Origin: Streptomyces sp. NBC_01689
GTDB lineage: Bacteria; Actinomycetota; Actinomycetes; Streptomycetales; Streptomycetaceae
Direction: 5' to 3'
Assembly (NCBI RefSeq): GCF_036250675.1
Contig: NZ_CP109592.1
Location: forward strand, 1,178,001 to 1,242,000
DNA: 64,000 nucleotides
Below the pieces are notes generated by a model. It ran no database searches, had not been told where the DNA came from, and saw nothing but the letters and a program-made list of their open reading frames with translations. Both the position numbers and the translations under genes were made by a program. Positions 1-8,782 of the stretch are shown here, in pieces (the stretch's first letter is position 1; each line of letters begins with the position of its first letter).

Positions 1-200
1 TCCAGTTCGCGCAGGGCGTCGACCCGTCCGATGTTCATCGAACGGGTCTCGGTGCTGCGGTGGACCAGGAGGCCGATGCCCAGGGCCATCGCGCACGCTG
101 CGGCGGCGACCCCCGAGGCAATCTTCCACCGCAGGGATCTAGGGTCGGCCAGACGCCAAAGGGACCGGCCGGTGTCTCCGGGCGGGATCGCGGGGTCCAT
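1..200 (-). CDS. Sensor histidine kinase, N-terminal part (cut by window edge)
   Basis: The gene reads leftward from an ATG at 200 and runs off the window, so only about 66 residues are visible. They form a short cytoplasmic start followed by one hydrophobic membrane segment rich in Ala, Gly and Leu (about residues 29-47), then the beginning of an extracellular region. No kinase domain can be seen. The assignment comes from the position, 34 bases downstream of an OmpR-type response regulator on the same strand, which is the normal arrangement of a two-component pair. It would sense an envelope signal and phosphorylate that regulator. Confidence is moderate because the catalytic part lies outside the window. 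Confidence 0.6.
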   Translation of the reverse strand, partial: MDPAIPPGDTGRSLWRLADPRSLRWKIASGVAAAACAMALGIGLLVHRSTETRSMNIGRVDALREL

Positions 201-234
201 TACTCGCTCACGTCTCTCTCGGCCCACCGGGCAT

Positions 235-936
235 TCAGCGGCGGAACTTGTAACCGAAGCCGCGCACGGTCTCGATGTGGTCGGCGCCGATCTTCTTGCG
301 CAGCCGCTGCACCGCCAGGTCGACGACCCGGATGTCTCCGTCCCAGCCGTAGTCCCACACATTGCGCAGCAGGGTCGCGCGCTGCAGGGCGATCCCGGGC
401 GCGACTACGAACTCCAGGAGCAGACGCAGTTCGGTGGGGGTAAGGGCGAGCGGCCTGCCGTCCTTGCGGACTTCGAGGCCGCGGGTGTCGACGGTCAGGC
501 CGCGGAAGGCGAGTAGACCCGTGCTGTCCGCGGGGGCGGGCTCGGCGAGGGCGGTGAAGGTGGCGCGGCGCAAAAGGGTGCGGATGCGGGCCAGCAGCAC
601 AGTGGTGTCGACCGGTTTGACGACGTAGTCGTCGGCGCCCGCCTCCAGGCCCGCGACCACGTCCGGGGAGTCGCCGCGGGCCGACATCATCAGGATCGGA
701 GCCTGGCTGGTCTCGCGGACCCTGCGGCACAGTCCGATCCCGTCGAGGTGCGGCAGCATGATGTCGAGGAGCAGCAGGTCGTACTCCGTCTCCCTGAACA
801 TCTCCAGGCCGGTCAGGCCGTCGGGGGCGGCCGAGACCCGGTAGCCGTAGCGCTCCAGGGACAGGCCCACGGATCTGCGGATCGTTTCGTCGTCCTCGAC
901 AAGGAGGATGTGCACCGGGGCGGGCTGGTCACGCAT
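235..936 (-). CDS. OmpR/PhoB-family response regulator
   Basis: A 233-residue DNA-binding response regulator. The receiver domain (about residues 8-120) has the acidic pair in LLVEDDE, the phospho-acceptor Asp in LLLLDIMLP and the conserved Lys in DYVVKP. The winged-helix output domain (about 145-233) ends with a typical VRGFGYKF. The frame is open further upstream to 1050, but homology starts just after the ATG at 936, so that start is used. It resembles the actinobacterial CseB-like regulators that respond to cell-envelope stress. Its neighbours (kinase downstream, D-Ala-D-Ala carboxypeptidase upstream on the same strand) fit an envelope role. That role is inferred. Confidence 0.93.
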   Translation of the reverse strand: MRDQPAPVHILLVEDDETIRRSVGLSLERYGYRVSAAPDGLTGLEMFRETEYDLLLLDIMLPHLDGIGLCRRVRETSQAPILMMSARGDSPDVVAGLEAGADDYVVKPVDTTVLLARIRTLLRRATFTALAEPAPADSTGLLAFRGLTVDTRGLEVRKDGRPLALTPTELRLLLEFVVAPGIALQRATLLRNVWDYGWDGDIRVVDLAVQRLRKKIGADHIETVRGFGYKFRR

Positions 937-1078
937 GTGGTCGCCTGAGGTCGTTTCGTGAGTGTTTGTAGGTGTCTGTCGATGTTCGTCTGAGGGCCGT
1001 GCTGCTGCTTCCAACGGTATCCGCTGACCGGGCGGGGCCGCGTCCACCATCCCGTCCCGCCCGCGCCGTTCGCCTTCC

Positions 1079-2098
1079 TCACAATCGCAGGGAGGCCGCG
1101 ACCGGCAGATGGTCGCTCCCCGTGCGGGGCAGCGTCCACGCGGAGACCGGGGTGACGCCCTTCACCAGGATCTGATCGATCCTGGCCACAGGGAACGACG
1201 CGGGCCAGCTGAAGCCGAAACCCGCCCCGGCCTCGTCCTGCGCCGAGCGGAGTCCCGTGGTGACCGGGTCGAGGGCGGTGTCGTCGGTGGTGCCGTTGAA
1301 GTCGCCGACCACGACGACCCGGTCCAGCGGCTCGGCCCGTGCGGCGTCGGCGAGCCGGGCGGCCGCCTCGTTGCGGCGCGCGGTGACGAAGCCCTTGGTG
1401 AGGTCGGCCCGCACCGAGGCGAGATGGGCGGTGTACACGGCGAGCGGACCCTTCGGGGTGTCGACCCTGGCCCGCAGGGCGCGGGTCCACGGCATGATCG
1501 CGACGGGCCGCACGTCGTGCAGGGGGTAGACGCTCCACAGTCCGACCGTGCCCTGCACCGAGTGGTAGGGATAGGAGTCGGCCAGCGCCCGTTCGTAGGC
1601 CGGGGCCGTGCGCGGCGACAGCTCCTCCAACGCGATCAGCCGGGCGCCGGAGGCGGCGAGGGAGCGGGCGGTGCCCGTCGGGTCGGGGTTTCCGTCGTGC
1701 ACGTTGTGGCTGACGACGGTGAGATCCCCGGCCCCGCCTCGCTTGTCGAGGAGCTTCCCGCCGAACAGGGAGCACCAAACCGCGGCCGGGAGCAGTACGG
1801 CGACGGCGGCAACCACCGACCGTCGCACGGCGGCCACGGTGAGGAGCGCGAGCGTACCCGCACCCGACCAGGGCAGGAACGTCTGCAGCAGGCTCCCGAT
1901 GCCCCCCACCGAGGTGGGGAGCCGTGCGGCCACGACCATGCCGATGCCGCAGAGCACGGCCACGGACGCGACGAGATGGCCGCGCCGGAACAGCCGGGAC
2001 CTGGTGCGGGGTGGCCGGGAGCCACTGCCGCCCGGGAAGTCGTCGGTGCGGTCGGCTGTCGCGTCTGCCGGCCCCTGGGGGCCCATGGTCGTAATCAC
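1079..2098 (-). CDS. Membrane-anchored endonuclease/exonuclease/phosphatase family protein
   Basis: A 339-residue protein. A Pro/Arg-rich cytoplasmic start leads into three hydrophobic segments (about residues 45-120), followed by an exo/endonuclease/phosphatase fold (about 135-339). Visible fold motifs are SHNVHDGN, ALEELSP, VVVGDFNGT and the C-terminal SDHLPV. The family includes DNases, sphingomyelinases and phosphoinositide phosphatases, so the substrate cannot be read from sequence; an extracytoplasmic catalytic domain is likely. The start is taken as the GTG at 2098, whose GTGA overlaps the stop of the upstream carboxypeptidase and indicates translational coupling; an ATG at 2086 is the alternative. 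A longer frame reaching 3043 is only a shadow through the carboxypeptidase gene. Confidence 0.85.
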   Translation of the reverse strand: MITTMGPQGPADATADRTDDFPGGSGSRPPRTRSRLFRRGHLVASVAVLCGIGMVVAARLPTSVGGIGSLLQTFLPWSGAGTLALLTVAAVRRSVVAAVAVLLPAAVWCSLFGGKLLDKRGGAGDLTVVSHNVHDGNPDPTGTARSLAASGARLIALEELSPRTAPAYERALADSYPYHSVQGTVGLWSVYPLHDVRPVAIMPWTRALRARVDTPKGPLAVYTAHLASVRADLTKGFVTARRNEAAARLADAARAEPLDRVVVVGDFNGTTDDTALDPVTTGLRSAQDEAGAGFGFSWPASFPVARIDQILVKGVTPVSAWTLPRTGSDHLPVAASLRL

Positions 2099-3069
2099 GT
2101 CCGGTCCGCCCGTCCACCGAGCGCCGCCGGAAGTTCCTTCTGCACGGCCTCTATCAACGCGGCGCTCTTCTCGAAGGCCGCTTCGAGCCCCTCGGCGGGG
2201 GTGGTCCCTGTCCGCTGGCCGAGCACCACACCGAGTACGAGATGGCGCGTGCCGCCAGTACCCGTCTTGGCGGCCCACATCAGAGCTCCGCCCGCCGGAG
2301 TGCTCGACCCCGTCTTGAGGCCGACGACACCGGGCCGGCCGAGGAGCCGGTTGGTGTTGACGACGAGGTCGGGCGCGCCTGGCACGGTCGCGCTCCGCAT
2401 GGCGACGACGGCGCGCAGCGTCGGCTCCTTCATGGCCTCCCGGGCCAGCTTGAGCTGGTCGTCGGCGGTGCTCTCGGTGGTGGCCTCGAGCCCGCTCGCA
2501 CCCGTGTACGTGGTGTGGTGCATCCCGAGGTCGCGCGCGGCCCGGTTCATCTTGGCCACGAACGCGGCTTGGCTGCCCGCGTCCCAACGAGCCAGCAGCC
2601 GGGCTACGTTGTTGCCCGACGGGAGCAGCAGGAGCTCCAGCATCCGGCGCTCGGAGAGCGGCTGCCCCTCGCGCAGCGGTGCGGTGGACTCGGTCAGCGA
2701 GTGCGACTCCTGCGCGGCGGTCGCGTCCACCCCGACGGCGGGGCCCTGCTCGCCACGGGCCAGCGGGTGCTCCTTGAGGATCACATACGCGGTCATCACC
2801 TTGGTGACACTGGCGATCGGCAGAGGACGCTGCCCGGTGGTGGAGCCCAGCGTGCCGAGCCCCTCCGCCTCGATGCTCGCCTGGCCCTCGTCGGGCCACG
2901 GCAGGTGCAGGCGGCCGACGACCGTCGCCCTCTTGTACGCGTGCCTCTCCGGGCCGTCGCCCCACGAGCCGAACCAGCCTCCGGCGGCGGCCACGACCAC
3001 GGCGACGGCGCACGCCACCCCGGTCCGTGCCGGTCCGGGCCATGCCGCGTGTGTCCGTAGGTCAGTCAC
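2095..3069 (-). CDS. D-alanyl-D-alanine carboxypeptidase (PBP5-like, S11 family)
   Basis: A 324-residue penicillin-binding carboxypeptidase that would trim the terminal D-Ala of peptidoglycan stem peptides outside the membrane. All three active-site motifs are visible: SxxK in IASVTKVM, SxN in LPSGNNVA and KTG in GLKTGSS. An N-terminal signal-anchor (about residues 10-30, Ala/Val-rich) precedes the catalytic domain. The GTG at 3069 is chosen because an AGGGGA-like ribosome site lies just upstream and homology begins there; the open frame extends to 3387 but its first part is low-complexity. It is the first gene of a coupled pair with the phosphatase-family protein. Linkage to the two-component genes suggests co-regulation in cell-wall stress (inference). 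Confidence 0.9.
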   Translation of the reverse strand: MTDLRTHAAWPGPARTGVACAVAVVVAAAGGWFGSWGDGPERHAYKRATVVGRLHLPWPDEGQASIEAEGLGTLGSTTGQRPLPIASVTKVMTAYVILKEHPLARGEQGPAVGVDATAAQESHSLTESTAPLREGQPLSERRMLELLLLPSGNNVARLLARWDAGSQAAFVAKMNRAARDLGMHHTTYTGASGLEATTESTADDQLKLAREAMKEPTLRAVVAMRSATVPGAPDLVVNTNRLLGRPGVVGLKTGSSTPAGGALMWAAKTGTGGTRHLVLGVVLGQRTGTTPAEGLEAAFEKSAALIEAVQKELPAALGGRADRT

Positions 3070-4070
3070 CAGGAGTCCCCTCGTCGAGCTGAGATGCGCG
3101 GGGCTTCCGCGCACAGCTTCAGCCTTGGTGAGGACCACATCCACGCGATCAGGGCTGTGCGTCCGGGACCGCGCGGAATTGTGTCGACGGGGTTTCGGCC
3201 GTCCCTGGTCGGTCGTGCCGTCCCGGCGCGGAATATTGGCGGCACGGGCCGTGTCGCCCGCATTATCATCAACGGTGAGCGGGGCCCTTGGCCAGGCGTC
3301 GCGTCTGCTCCGCCGACCGGTGACGACGTGTGACCCGATGGCACAGGGCCGGATGAGACCGCGCCCCCGCCGCTGTGCCGTCGGCATACGGCCAGGCGCA
3401 ACTCACGGCGCCCCCGCCGGATCGCCACTCAGCAGATGTCGACATCTCCCCCGACCTGGGCGCAATTGTTCCTGGCCCTCCCTCAACGGCCGGGCCGAAA
3501 AGGGTACAGCGCTGCCTGGTTGAAGCGTGCAGTCGGGGACAAGTGAGCCGCCAGGGCAACACTCCGTCTCTCGCGTCTACAGGCTGCGCAGATCACCGTG
3601 GCCTTCAGGCTGGCGCTCTGCGCACCGAGCTTGCCGTGCTCAACGACACACTCGAAGCCTCTGGCCGCCCCTCGGCATCAGCTCCGCCTCCGTTGTGTTC
3701 ACCCCGGCCGTCTCGCGACCGAGGCCGACCGCCCGGACCCTACGTACCGTCTCTCGGCCCCATCCACCGGGCAGCCGGCCGCCTGACCGATTCGAACGCC
3801 GTGGTGGAGGCTGCCGGTGGGGATCGCGGCGCTGCGCAAGCAGGTCGGGGCCACGAGTCGAGCGCACGCATACGCATCACCGGAGCTGACACTGCGGTGC
3901 AGCTCCGGAGGCTCTATGGGCGCAGGACGATCTCACTTCGAGCTCCTCATGCACCTGGCCCGCCAGGGAGACCTGCACAACGCACAGGTCATCGGCTCCG
4001 CGATGCGCACGCCCAGGTTTCCCACGTGAGCCTTGCGGGCGAGTTCCTCCTGCGCCTGGGCGGCCTGATC
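3070..4070. other. Long non-coding stretch upstream of the carboxypeptidase
   Basis: About 1 kb with no convincing gene. The first 200 bases presumably hold the carboxypeptidase promoter. Open frames here (for example plus strand 3375-4097) change codon character along their length and match nothing I recognise. On the minus strand, about 3940-4065, a short frame rich in charged residues adjoins the transposase remnant and may be debris of another gene. Confidence 0.4.
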
Positions 4071-4776
4071 CACGGTCCTTCTCGAGGCCCCGGGTGAAGG
4101 CATGGAGGTGGGGCAGGTCCTCGGCCTGGACCGAGGTGATCCGGGTGCTCAGCAGGGCGGCATTGTTGTCGGCGGGATCCAGCAGCACGGCGAAGCGGTG
4201 GATGAGGCCGGCCAGAGCGGTCATCTCGTGGCAGGCGGTGCGGGCGGCCTCGATGCGTTCTCGCTGGTGGTCCTTGAGGCGGCCGGGGCGGGTGAGCAGG
4301 TAGCGGGGCGAGAGGGCGGGCCGGTCGGCCTCGACACGGCCCTGGTTGATGAAGCGGACCAGCAGGTTCGAGCTGCCGGTGTAGCCCAGCTCCCTGATCT
4401 CCTCGAGGAGATGGGTGACAGGGACGGCCGGGTTCTCCAGCCGACGTCGGCGCAGGTGATCGCGGTAGGGATCCACGAGAGTGGGCCGGTACTTGGGGGC
4501 ACGGATGAGGCGCGCGGGTTCGGTGACGCGGTCGTAGCGGTTGACGGTGTTGAGAGCCAGGTTCAGGCGGCGCGCGCACTCCAGAAGCCCGACTCCACGC
4601 TCGCGCGCGTGGACCTGGTGCCAGCGCTCCCCGGTGGTGGCGGCCTGTCTCCCTTCAGCCGGGGGCGGGCCTGCTTTCGCCCAGCAGGTGCTGTGCGCGG
4701 CGACTTCTTTGCGGACGGCCTCGGCGAGGTTGTGCCGCAGGTGCCAGCGGTCGTACTGGCTTTCCGTCAGGGCCGA
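4071..4776 (-). pseudogene. ISL3-family transposase remnant (C-terminal part)
   Basis: The minus-strand frame contains the signature DRWHLRHNLAEAV of ISL3 transposases, an internal helix-turn-helix-like stretch, and the C-terminal sequence leading to FTRGLEKDR, where normal members continue into a conserved NTKTK-type tail. Here the conserved tail is replaced by unrelated Gly/Arg-rich residues, so the 3' end has been lost. The N-terminal DDE half and zinc-binding region are also missing upstream. No inverted repeats were found. A dead IS fragment. Confidence 0.75.
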
Positions 4777-4990
4777 CGATTCCGCCCAACCGGTCGGAGG
4801 GTTCGTCCTCAGCCAGACCCGCACCGAGCTTTGCCTCCTGTGGTCCACGCCAAGGCCCTGGCCGAACCCGACCTGGGCTTGTTGGGAGACCATCACACGG
4901 GGCTCTGAGCCCGCTGTGGTTGACCTTCACCCTGGGTGAGCCCGCAGCATCAGTGGGGCCGGGCGACACGCTCGGCATGAGGAGGAACGG

Positions 4991-6076
4991 ATGGGTATGG
5001 GGTTGCTGACCATCGGGGCGTTCGCGAAGGCGTCCCGGCTGTCGCCGAAGGCACTGCGTCTCTACGACGAGCTCGGCCTGCTGACCCCCGCCCGCGTCGA
5101 CCCGGTGACCGGCTACCGCCTCTACGCGACAGAGCAGCTGGAACAGGCCCGACTTGTCGCCTGGCTCCGCCGCCTGGGAATGCCCCTGGCCCGCATCCAG
5201 CACGTCCGCAGGATGGATGCGGCCGCGGCAGCCCAGGAAGTCCGCACGTTCTGGTCCCAGGTCGAGGCCGACACCGCGGCACGGCGGGACCTGGCCACCT
5301 TCCTCATCGACCACCTGTCACGGAAGGACCCCGCCATGTCCCCGACCGCCAAACCCCTGGGAATCCGTTACGCCGCTCTCTCCGACACCGGCCTCGTCCG
5401 CGCGAGCAACCAGGACACCGCTTACGCCGGCCCCCGGCTGCTCGCCGTCGCCGACGGCTGCGGCAGCCTGGGAGCCCCCGCCGGCGCAGCCGCCGTCGAC
5501 GCGCTCAAGCACCTCGAAACCGACAGCATCCCTGCCGGCGATCTCCTCAACGTCCTCGAAGACGTCATCGAACAGGCCACGCAAGCCGTGCGTGACATCG
5601 CCGAAAACGGCACTTCGCCCGAGGACACCGGCACGACACTCACCGCGATGCTCTGGACAGGATCACAGCTCGCCCTCGTCCACATCGGCGACTCCCGCAT
5701 CTACCTCCTGCGCGATGGAGAACTGTTCCAGATCACCCACGACCACACCGTGGTCCAGTCGATGATCGACGACGGACGCCTCAGCCCGGAAGAAGCCGCA
5801 TCCCACCCTCAGCGATCCCTGCTGATCCGGGCCCTTGGCCAGGGAGCCGACACCACCCCCGACATACGCCTCTACGACGCCCAGCGGGAAGACCGATACC
5901 TGCTCTGCTCCGACGGCCTGTCGACCGTCGTGCCGGCCCTTGCCATCCACCGCGCACTCACCGAGATCACCGAACCCGAGCAGGCCGTCCGCGAACTCGT
6001 CCACCTCGCCAACGACTCCGGCGGCCCCGACAACGTCAGCTGCGTGATCGCCGACGTCACAGAACTCCAGCAGTAG
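4991..6076 (+). CDS. MerR-type regulator fused to a PP2C-type Ser/Thr phosphatase
   Basis: A 361-residue two-domain protein. Residues 5-72 are a MerR winged helix (LLTIGAFAKASRLSPKALR, then TGYRLY), followed by a short helix to about residue 110. Residues about 120-361 are a PPM/PP2C phosphatase. Acidic metal-binding motifs are in place: NQD, VADG, IGDSR, CSDGL and GPDN. The usual GG after VADG is GS and the following loop is divergent. PP2C enzymes remove phosphate from Ser/Thr and often counteract Hanks-type kinases. The fusion implies that DNA binding by the MerR part is tied to phosphatase state or localisation (inference). The ATG at 4991 follows a GGAGGAACGG ribosome site. No kinase gene is nearby. 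Confidence 0.85.
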   Translation: MGMGLLTIGAFAKASRLSPKALRLYDELGLLTPARVDPVTGYRLYATEQLEQARLVAWLRRLGMPLARIQHVRRMDAAAAAQEVRTFWSQVEADTAARRDLATFLIDHLSRKDPAMSPTAKPLGIRYAALSDTGLVRASNQDTAYAGPRLLAVADGCGSLGAPAGAAAVDALKHLETDSIPAGDLLNVLEDVIEQATQAVRDIAENGTSPEDTGTTLTAMLWTGSQLALVHIGDSRIYLLRDGELFQITHDHTVVQSMIDDGRLSPEEAASHPQRSLLIRALGQGADTTPDIRLYDAQREDRYLLCSDGLSTVVPALAIHRALTEITEPEQAVRELVHLANDSGGPDNVSCVIADVTELQQ

Positions 6077-6087
6077 AGGCGAGCGGC

Positions 6088-6252
6088 ATGCACTTCGAGT
6101 TGCACCAGATCCGCTCCCAAGAACTCATCCACGAAGCCGACGAACACCGGCTCCCCCTACAAGCCAGGAAAGCCAAGCCGGCTTCCCGAAGCGGGGCAGC
6201 CAGCGACCAGCGGCAGACTCCACGGCACCCGCGGGCCTGGCTCCGCGGTTGA
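6088..6252 (+). CDS. Small basic actinobacterial protein (54 residues)
   Basis: A short gene starting 11 bases after the phosphatase stop, with a GAGGCGAG ribosome site. The product begins MHFELHQIRSQELI and is rich in Glu, Gln and Arg throughout. It matches the pattern of small proteins common in Streptomyces that start with M-H-x-E-L-x-Q-x-R and continue as a charged helix. The function is unknown. The spacing suggests co-transcription with the MerR-PP2C gene. The C-terminal half is less regular than in typical members, so the end may be altered. Confidence 0.6.
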   Translation: MHFELHQIRSQELIHEADEHRLPLQARKAKPASRSGAASDQRQTPRHPRAWLRG

Positions 6253-6466
6253 ACATCACGCTCAAACAACGCCCGGTTCCGCGGCCGGCGGGGCTCGCGC
6301 CGGGTGCGGGTGGCACCGTGCGCGGCCAGCTCGGGGCAGTGGCGGCCGCGCACGGAGAGAAGGGGCGTCCCGTGCTGTGCAGTGCGTAGCAGGACACCCA
6401 CCGGCATCGTGGCAGGGGCCGTGGGTTCGTGCCGCGTTGGACACGGCGTCCGGATGACGGGTGGTT

Positions 6467-6640
6467 TCAGGGGGTGTGGTCGTCGTGGAGGGAGATGTAG
6501 CCGGGGCGGCAGTCGCGGACTGCTTCGTTCACGGTCCACACCGTCGCCTGCGCCTGCTGGGTGTCCTGGCTCTGTTCGATCACTCCCAGTGCCTCCGCTG
6601 CGGCCACTCTCACCTGCTGCGGCAGACTCTCCCGGGCCGC
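6467..6640 (-). pseudogene. C-terminal fragment of an unidentified protein
   Basis: On the minus strand a frame with strong Streptomyces codon use reads SLPQQVRVAAAEALGVIEQ and ends CRPGYISLHDDHTP before a TGA at 6467. A similar-looking upstream part (SAEERDLRRLIAYRLRPG) lies in another frame at about 6630-6690. It is probably one small gene broken by a frameshift. I do not recognise the family. The remaining sequence between 6253 and 6466 and up to 6947 shows nothing further. Confidence 0.4.
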
Positions 6641-6947
6641 AGCCGGTACGCGATCAGGCGCCTGAGATCACGCTCCTCCGCGCTCACTCCACCAGGGCGC
6701 AGCGGGAACACCGCCGCCTGGTACAGGAGACGGCGTGCAGGAGCATGTGTGCGGCCGCCTCCCCCGCCGGATCGCCCCTTGTCAGGGATCGGAGATTCTG
6801 GCGCGTCTGCAGGCTGCACAGGAAGGCGCCCCGCGGGTGGGTGGGGCACCCGGAGCATCGTCGCACAGGCCAGGGAGCCTCCGTGTGGATCGCGCCCTGC
6901 CAGGGCGGCCGCCAACTGCGAGGCCCGTAATATGCATCAATTCGGTG

Positions 6948-7224
6948 CGTTGAGCGGCTCATTGAGGCCGACGCGACCGCCTCCGTCCGTTCCGTTGCGG
7001 ACAGCTATGAAGACGCGATGGCCGAGGCCCTCAACGGTTCCTTCAAGGCCGAGCTGGTCGAGCATCAAGGGCCCTGGCGGGACGCTGATCAGGTCGAACG
7101 TGCTGTCGTTCGATGGGTCGGCTGGTACGACAGCGAGCGCCTGCACTCAGCACGCGGTTACCTCCCACCCGAGGAACTCGAGACCCAGCACTACCGATCC
7201 CAGGCAGCACTGAAAGCCGCCTGA
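6948..7224 (+). pseudogene. IS3-family transposase orfB, C-terminal remnant
   Basis: The frame reads RLIEADATASVRSVADSYED, then MAEALNGSFKAELVE, then RAVVRWVGWYDSERLHS and a GYLPPEELE-type end. This is the last third of an IS3/IS150-group integrase-type transposase, around the DDE glutamate (AEALNGSFKAE). The upstream catalytic region and orfA are absent, so it is not functional. Confidence 0.85.
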
Positions 7225-7242
7225 AACCATGCAAACTGGCCG

Positions 7243-7479
7243 CTACGGTACTCGGGGCAGCTCAGAACAGGAGTACCTTCCGGCCGAGGTCGAGCAGTAT
7301 CCGCCCTGGGCCATGGTGTCGTCCAAGCACCAGCCGTCTTGACGGAGTCCGGGAAGCATGGCCAGAACCTGCCTCGGCCCTTCCAGCGGGCCCAGGTCGA
7401 CGCCGACCGACAAGCCGATCCGGTAAAGCTCATGTACGCCGCACCAGCGGACCACGATGACGTTGACTCCGTCTCCCAT
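7243..7479 (-). CDS. Possible small hypothetical protein
   Basis: A 78-residue minus-strand frame with reasonable G/C third-position bias, beginning MGDGVNVIVVRWCGVHEL and ending near YSCSELPRVP. There is no good ribosome site and no family I recognise. It adjoins the IS3 remnant, so it may itself be a fragment of a gene cut by that insertion. Treat as tentative. Confidence 0.25.
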   Translation of the reverse strand: MGDGVNVIVVRWCGVHELYRIGLSVGVDLGPLEGPRQVLAMLPGLRQDGWCLDDTMAQGGYCSTSAGRYSCSELPRVP

Positions 7480-7653
7480 GAGAAATCTCAGTAGGGCGGC
7501 ACACTGTCGGAAATGCGTGCCCTGCTGCCGCTACAGGCCGAGCAGGCAGCCCTGTTCGAGTCGGTCCGCGCTGAAGCGCAGAGCGTGGAACCGGCGACGG
7601 CGGTCCGGCAGTCCTCCCTGATGTCCATCCGTTTCCGTGAAAAGGGTGTCTCG

Positions 7654-7941
7654 ATGGCGGGAAGAAAAGGACGCGCGGTCGCGTCACTGGTAGCTGTGCT
7701 GATAGTCGGGGGGATCCTTAGCGGGTGCTCCAAGGAGTACAACGACAAGCGAGGTAAGGGCGACGCGCCCGTGCAGGGGCGCATGGGAGACAACACAGCT
7801 GCCGAGGTTTTCAACATGCCGGACGGGTTCGGCAACTTGGCCACGAAATGCGTGGGCCACGGATTCCGCGCCTACGTGACGACGAACGCCAGCGGGCCGT
7901 CCAACGTCGAGATCGTGCCGGACAAGACATGCGCGAGTTGA
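7654..7941 (+). CDS. Small secreted lipoprotein, copy 1 of a tandem pair
   Basis: A 95-residue product with a lipoprotein signal: basic start (AGRKGRA), hydrophobic core and the lipobox LSGC at about residues 23-26. The mature part carries KEYNDKRGKGDAPV, then NMPDGFGNLATKCVG. An AAAGGGTG ribosome site precedes the ATG at 7654; the frame is open further upstream but without signal-peptide character. The next gene is a clear paralogue overlapping it by 13 bases. Function unknown; the two conserved Cys in the mature part (ATKC and KTC near the end) may form a disulfide. Confidence 0.75.
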   Translation: MAGRKGRAVASLVAVLIVGGILSGCSKEYNDKRGKGDAPVQGRMGDNTAAEVFNMPDGFGNLATKCVGHGFRAYVTTNASGPSNVEIVPDKTCAS

Positions 7942-8246
7942 GACGGGGGACGACGGCCGCTCTGCTCGCGGTACTGCTCCTCGCCATGGTCGCCGGATGC
8001 TCACGGGAGTACCAGGACAAGCGGGGCAAGGCTGACGCACCGGTGACCGGGCGAGCGGGCGAGGACACTCCGGCCGAGGTCTACAACTTCCCGGACGGGT
8101 TCGGCAACCTCGCAACCAAGTGCATCGGCCCCGGTCGGCGCGGCTACGTCACCACCAAGTCCGTACACCAGGAGGACGACGACACAGTGGTCATCCCGTC
8201 GAACGCCGTCGTCGTCGACGATCCGGGATGCCGGCCCGCACGCTAG
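7929..8246 (+). CDS. Small secreted lipoprotein, copy 2 of a tandem pair
   Basis: A 105-residue paralogue of the preceding gene. The lipobox is VAGC at about residues 21-24, followed by SREYQDKRGKADAPVTGR and NFPDGFGNLATKCIG, nearly residue-for-residue alignable with copy 1. The C-terminus is longer and acidic (QEDDDTVV) and ends with another Cys (DPGCRPAR). The ATG at 7929 lies inside the end of copy 1, so translation is probably coupled. The pair arose by tandem duplication; function unknown. Confidence 0.75.
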   Translation: MRELRRGTTAALLAVLLLAMVAGCSREYQDKRGKADAPVTGRAGEDTPAEVYNFPDGFGNLATKCIGPGRRGYVTTKSVHQEDDDTVVIPSNAVVVDDPGCRPAR

Positions 8247-8782
8247 CTTGATCAACGGTGCCTGCGCCCGGTCATGCACATCGGGGCGGACATTATGAGC
8301 GGCCGCCTCAGAACGACCCGGACGCCCGCCGCGCCGAGGACCCAGAGGCCGAAGGTCACCTTGCGGCGGGGCGATCGGGGACTGATCCTGGTTCCTGCCC
8401 CCGTGGGAGTGGGGGTCCGTTGCGGTGACCTTTGCGCTTTCCGATACGCCCCCGATACGTGCGATCGGCAGCGACCGCGATGGGCGGTGAGCGGCCCTCG
8501 GCGGTTCCGTCAGAGATAATCGGGTAGAGCGGCCCGCACGGGTGCCGGACGAGTCGTTCACGAAAGCCGCACGGAGACACAACTCGCCTGACCCTGCGGC
8601 AGGGAGACGTGACCCAAGGAGATTTTCTGCCGTGACCCCTGTCTTCGGGGGTAAGGCTTCGGGGAAGTACGGAGATCTGACGGGAACAGCGGGAGCGGAT
8701 TCTCCCCGAGCCGGGGGGTGGCGCGCCTCGTGCGGCCGAGCCGGTCCCGCTTCGATGGCATCGCTGGAACAGGAGCACGCTC
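8247..8782. other. Intergenic region, no gene seen
   Basis: About 540 bases without a supportable gene. A GTG-led plus-strand frame from about 8632 has an apparent ribosome site (CAAGGAG), but it runs into and through the next gene in another frame and is judged spurious. The region probably carries the promoter of the gene at 8783. Confidence 0.4.

Noticed and set aside
1109..3523. 804-codon plus-strand open frame
   Set aside because: It is antisense to the phosphatase-family and carboxypeptidase genes, whose motifs are clear. High GC produces long antisense frames; no domain is recognisable.
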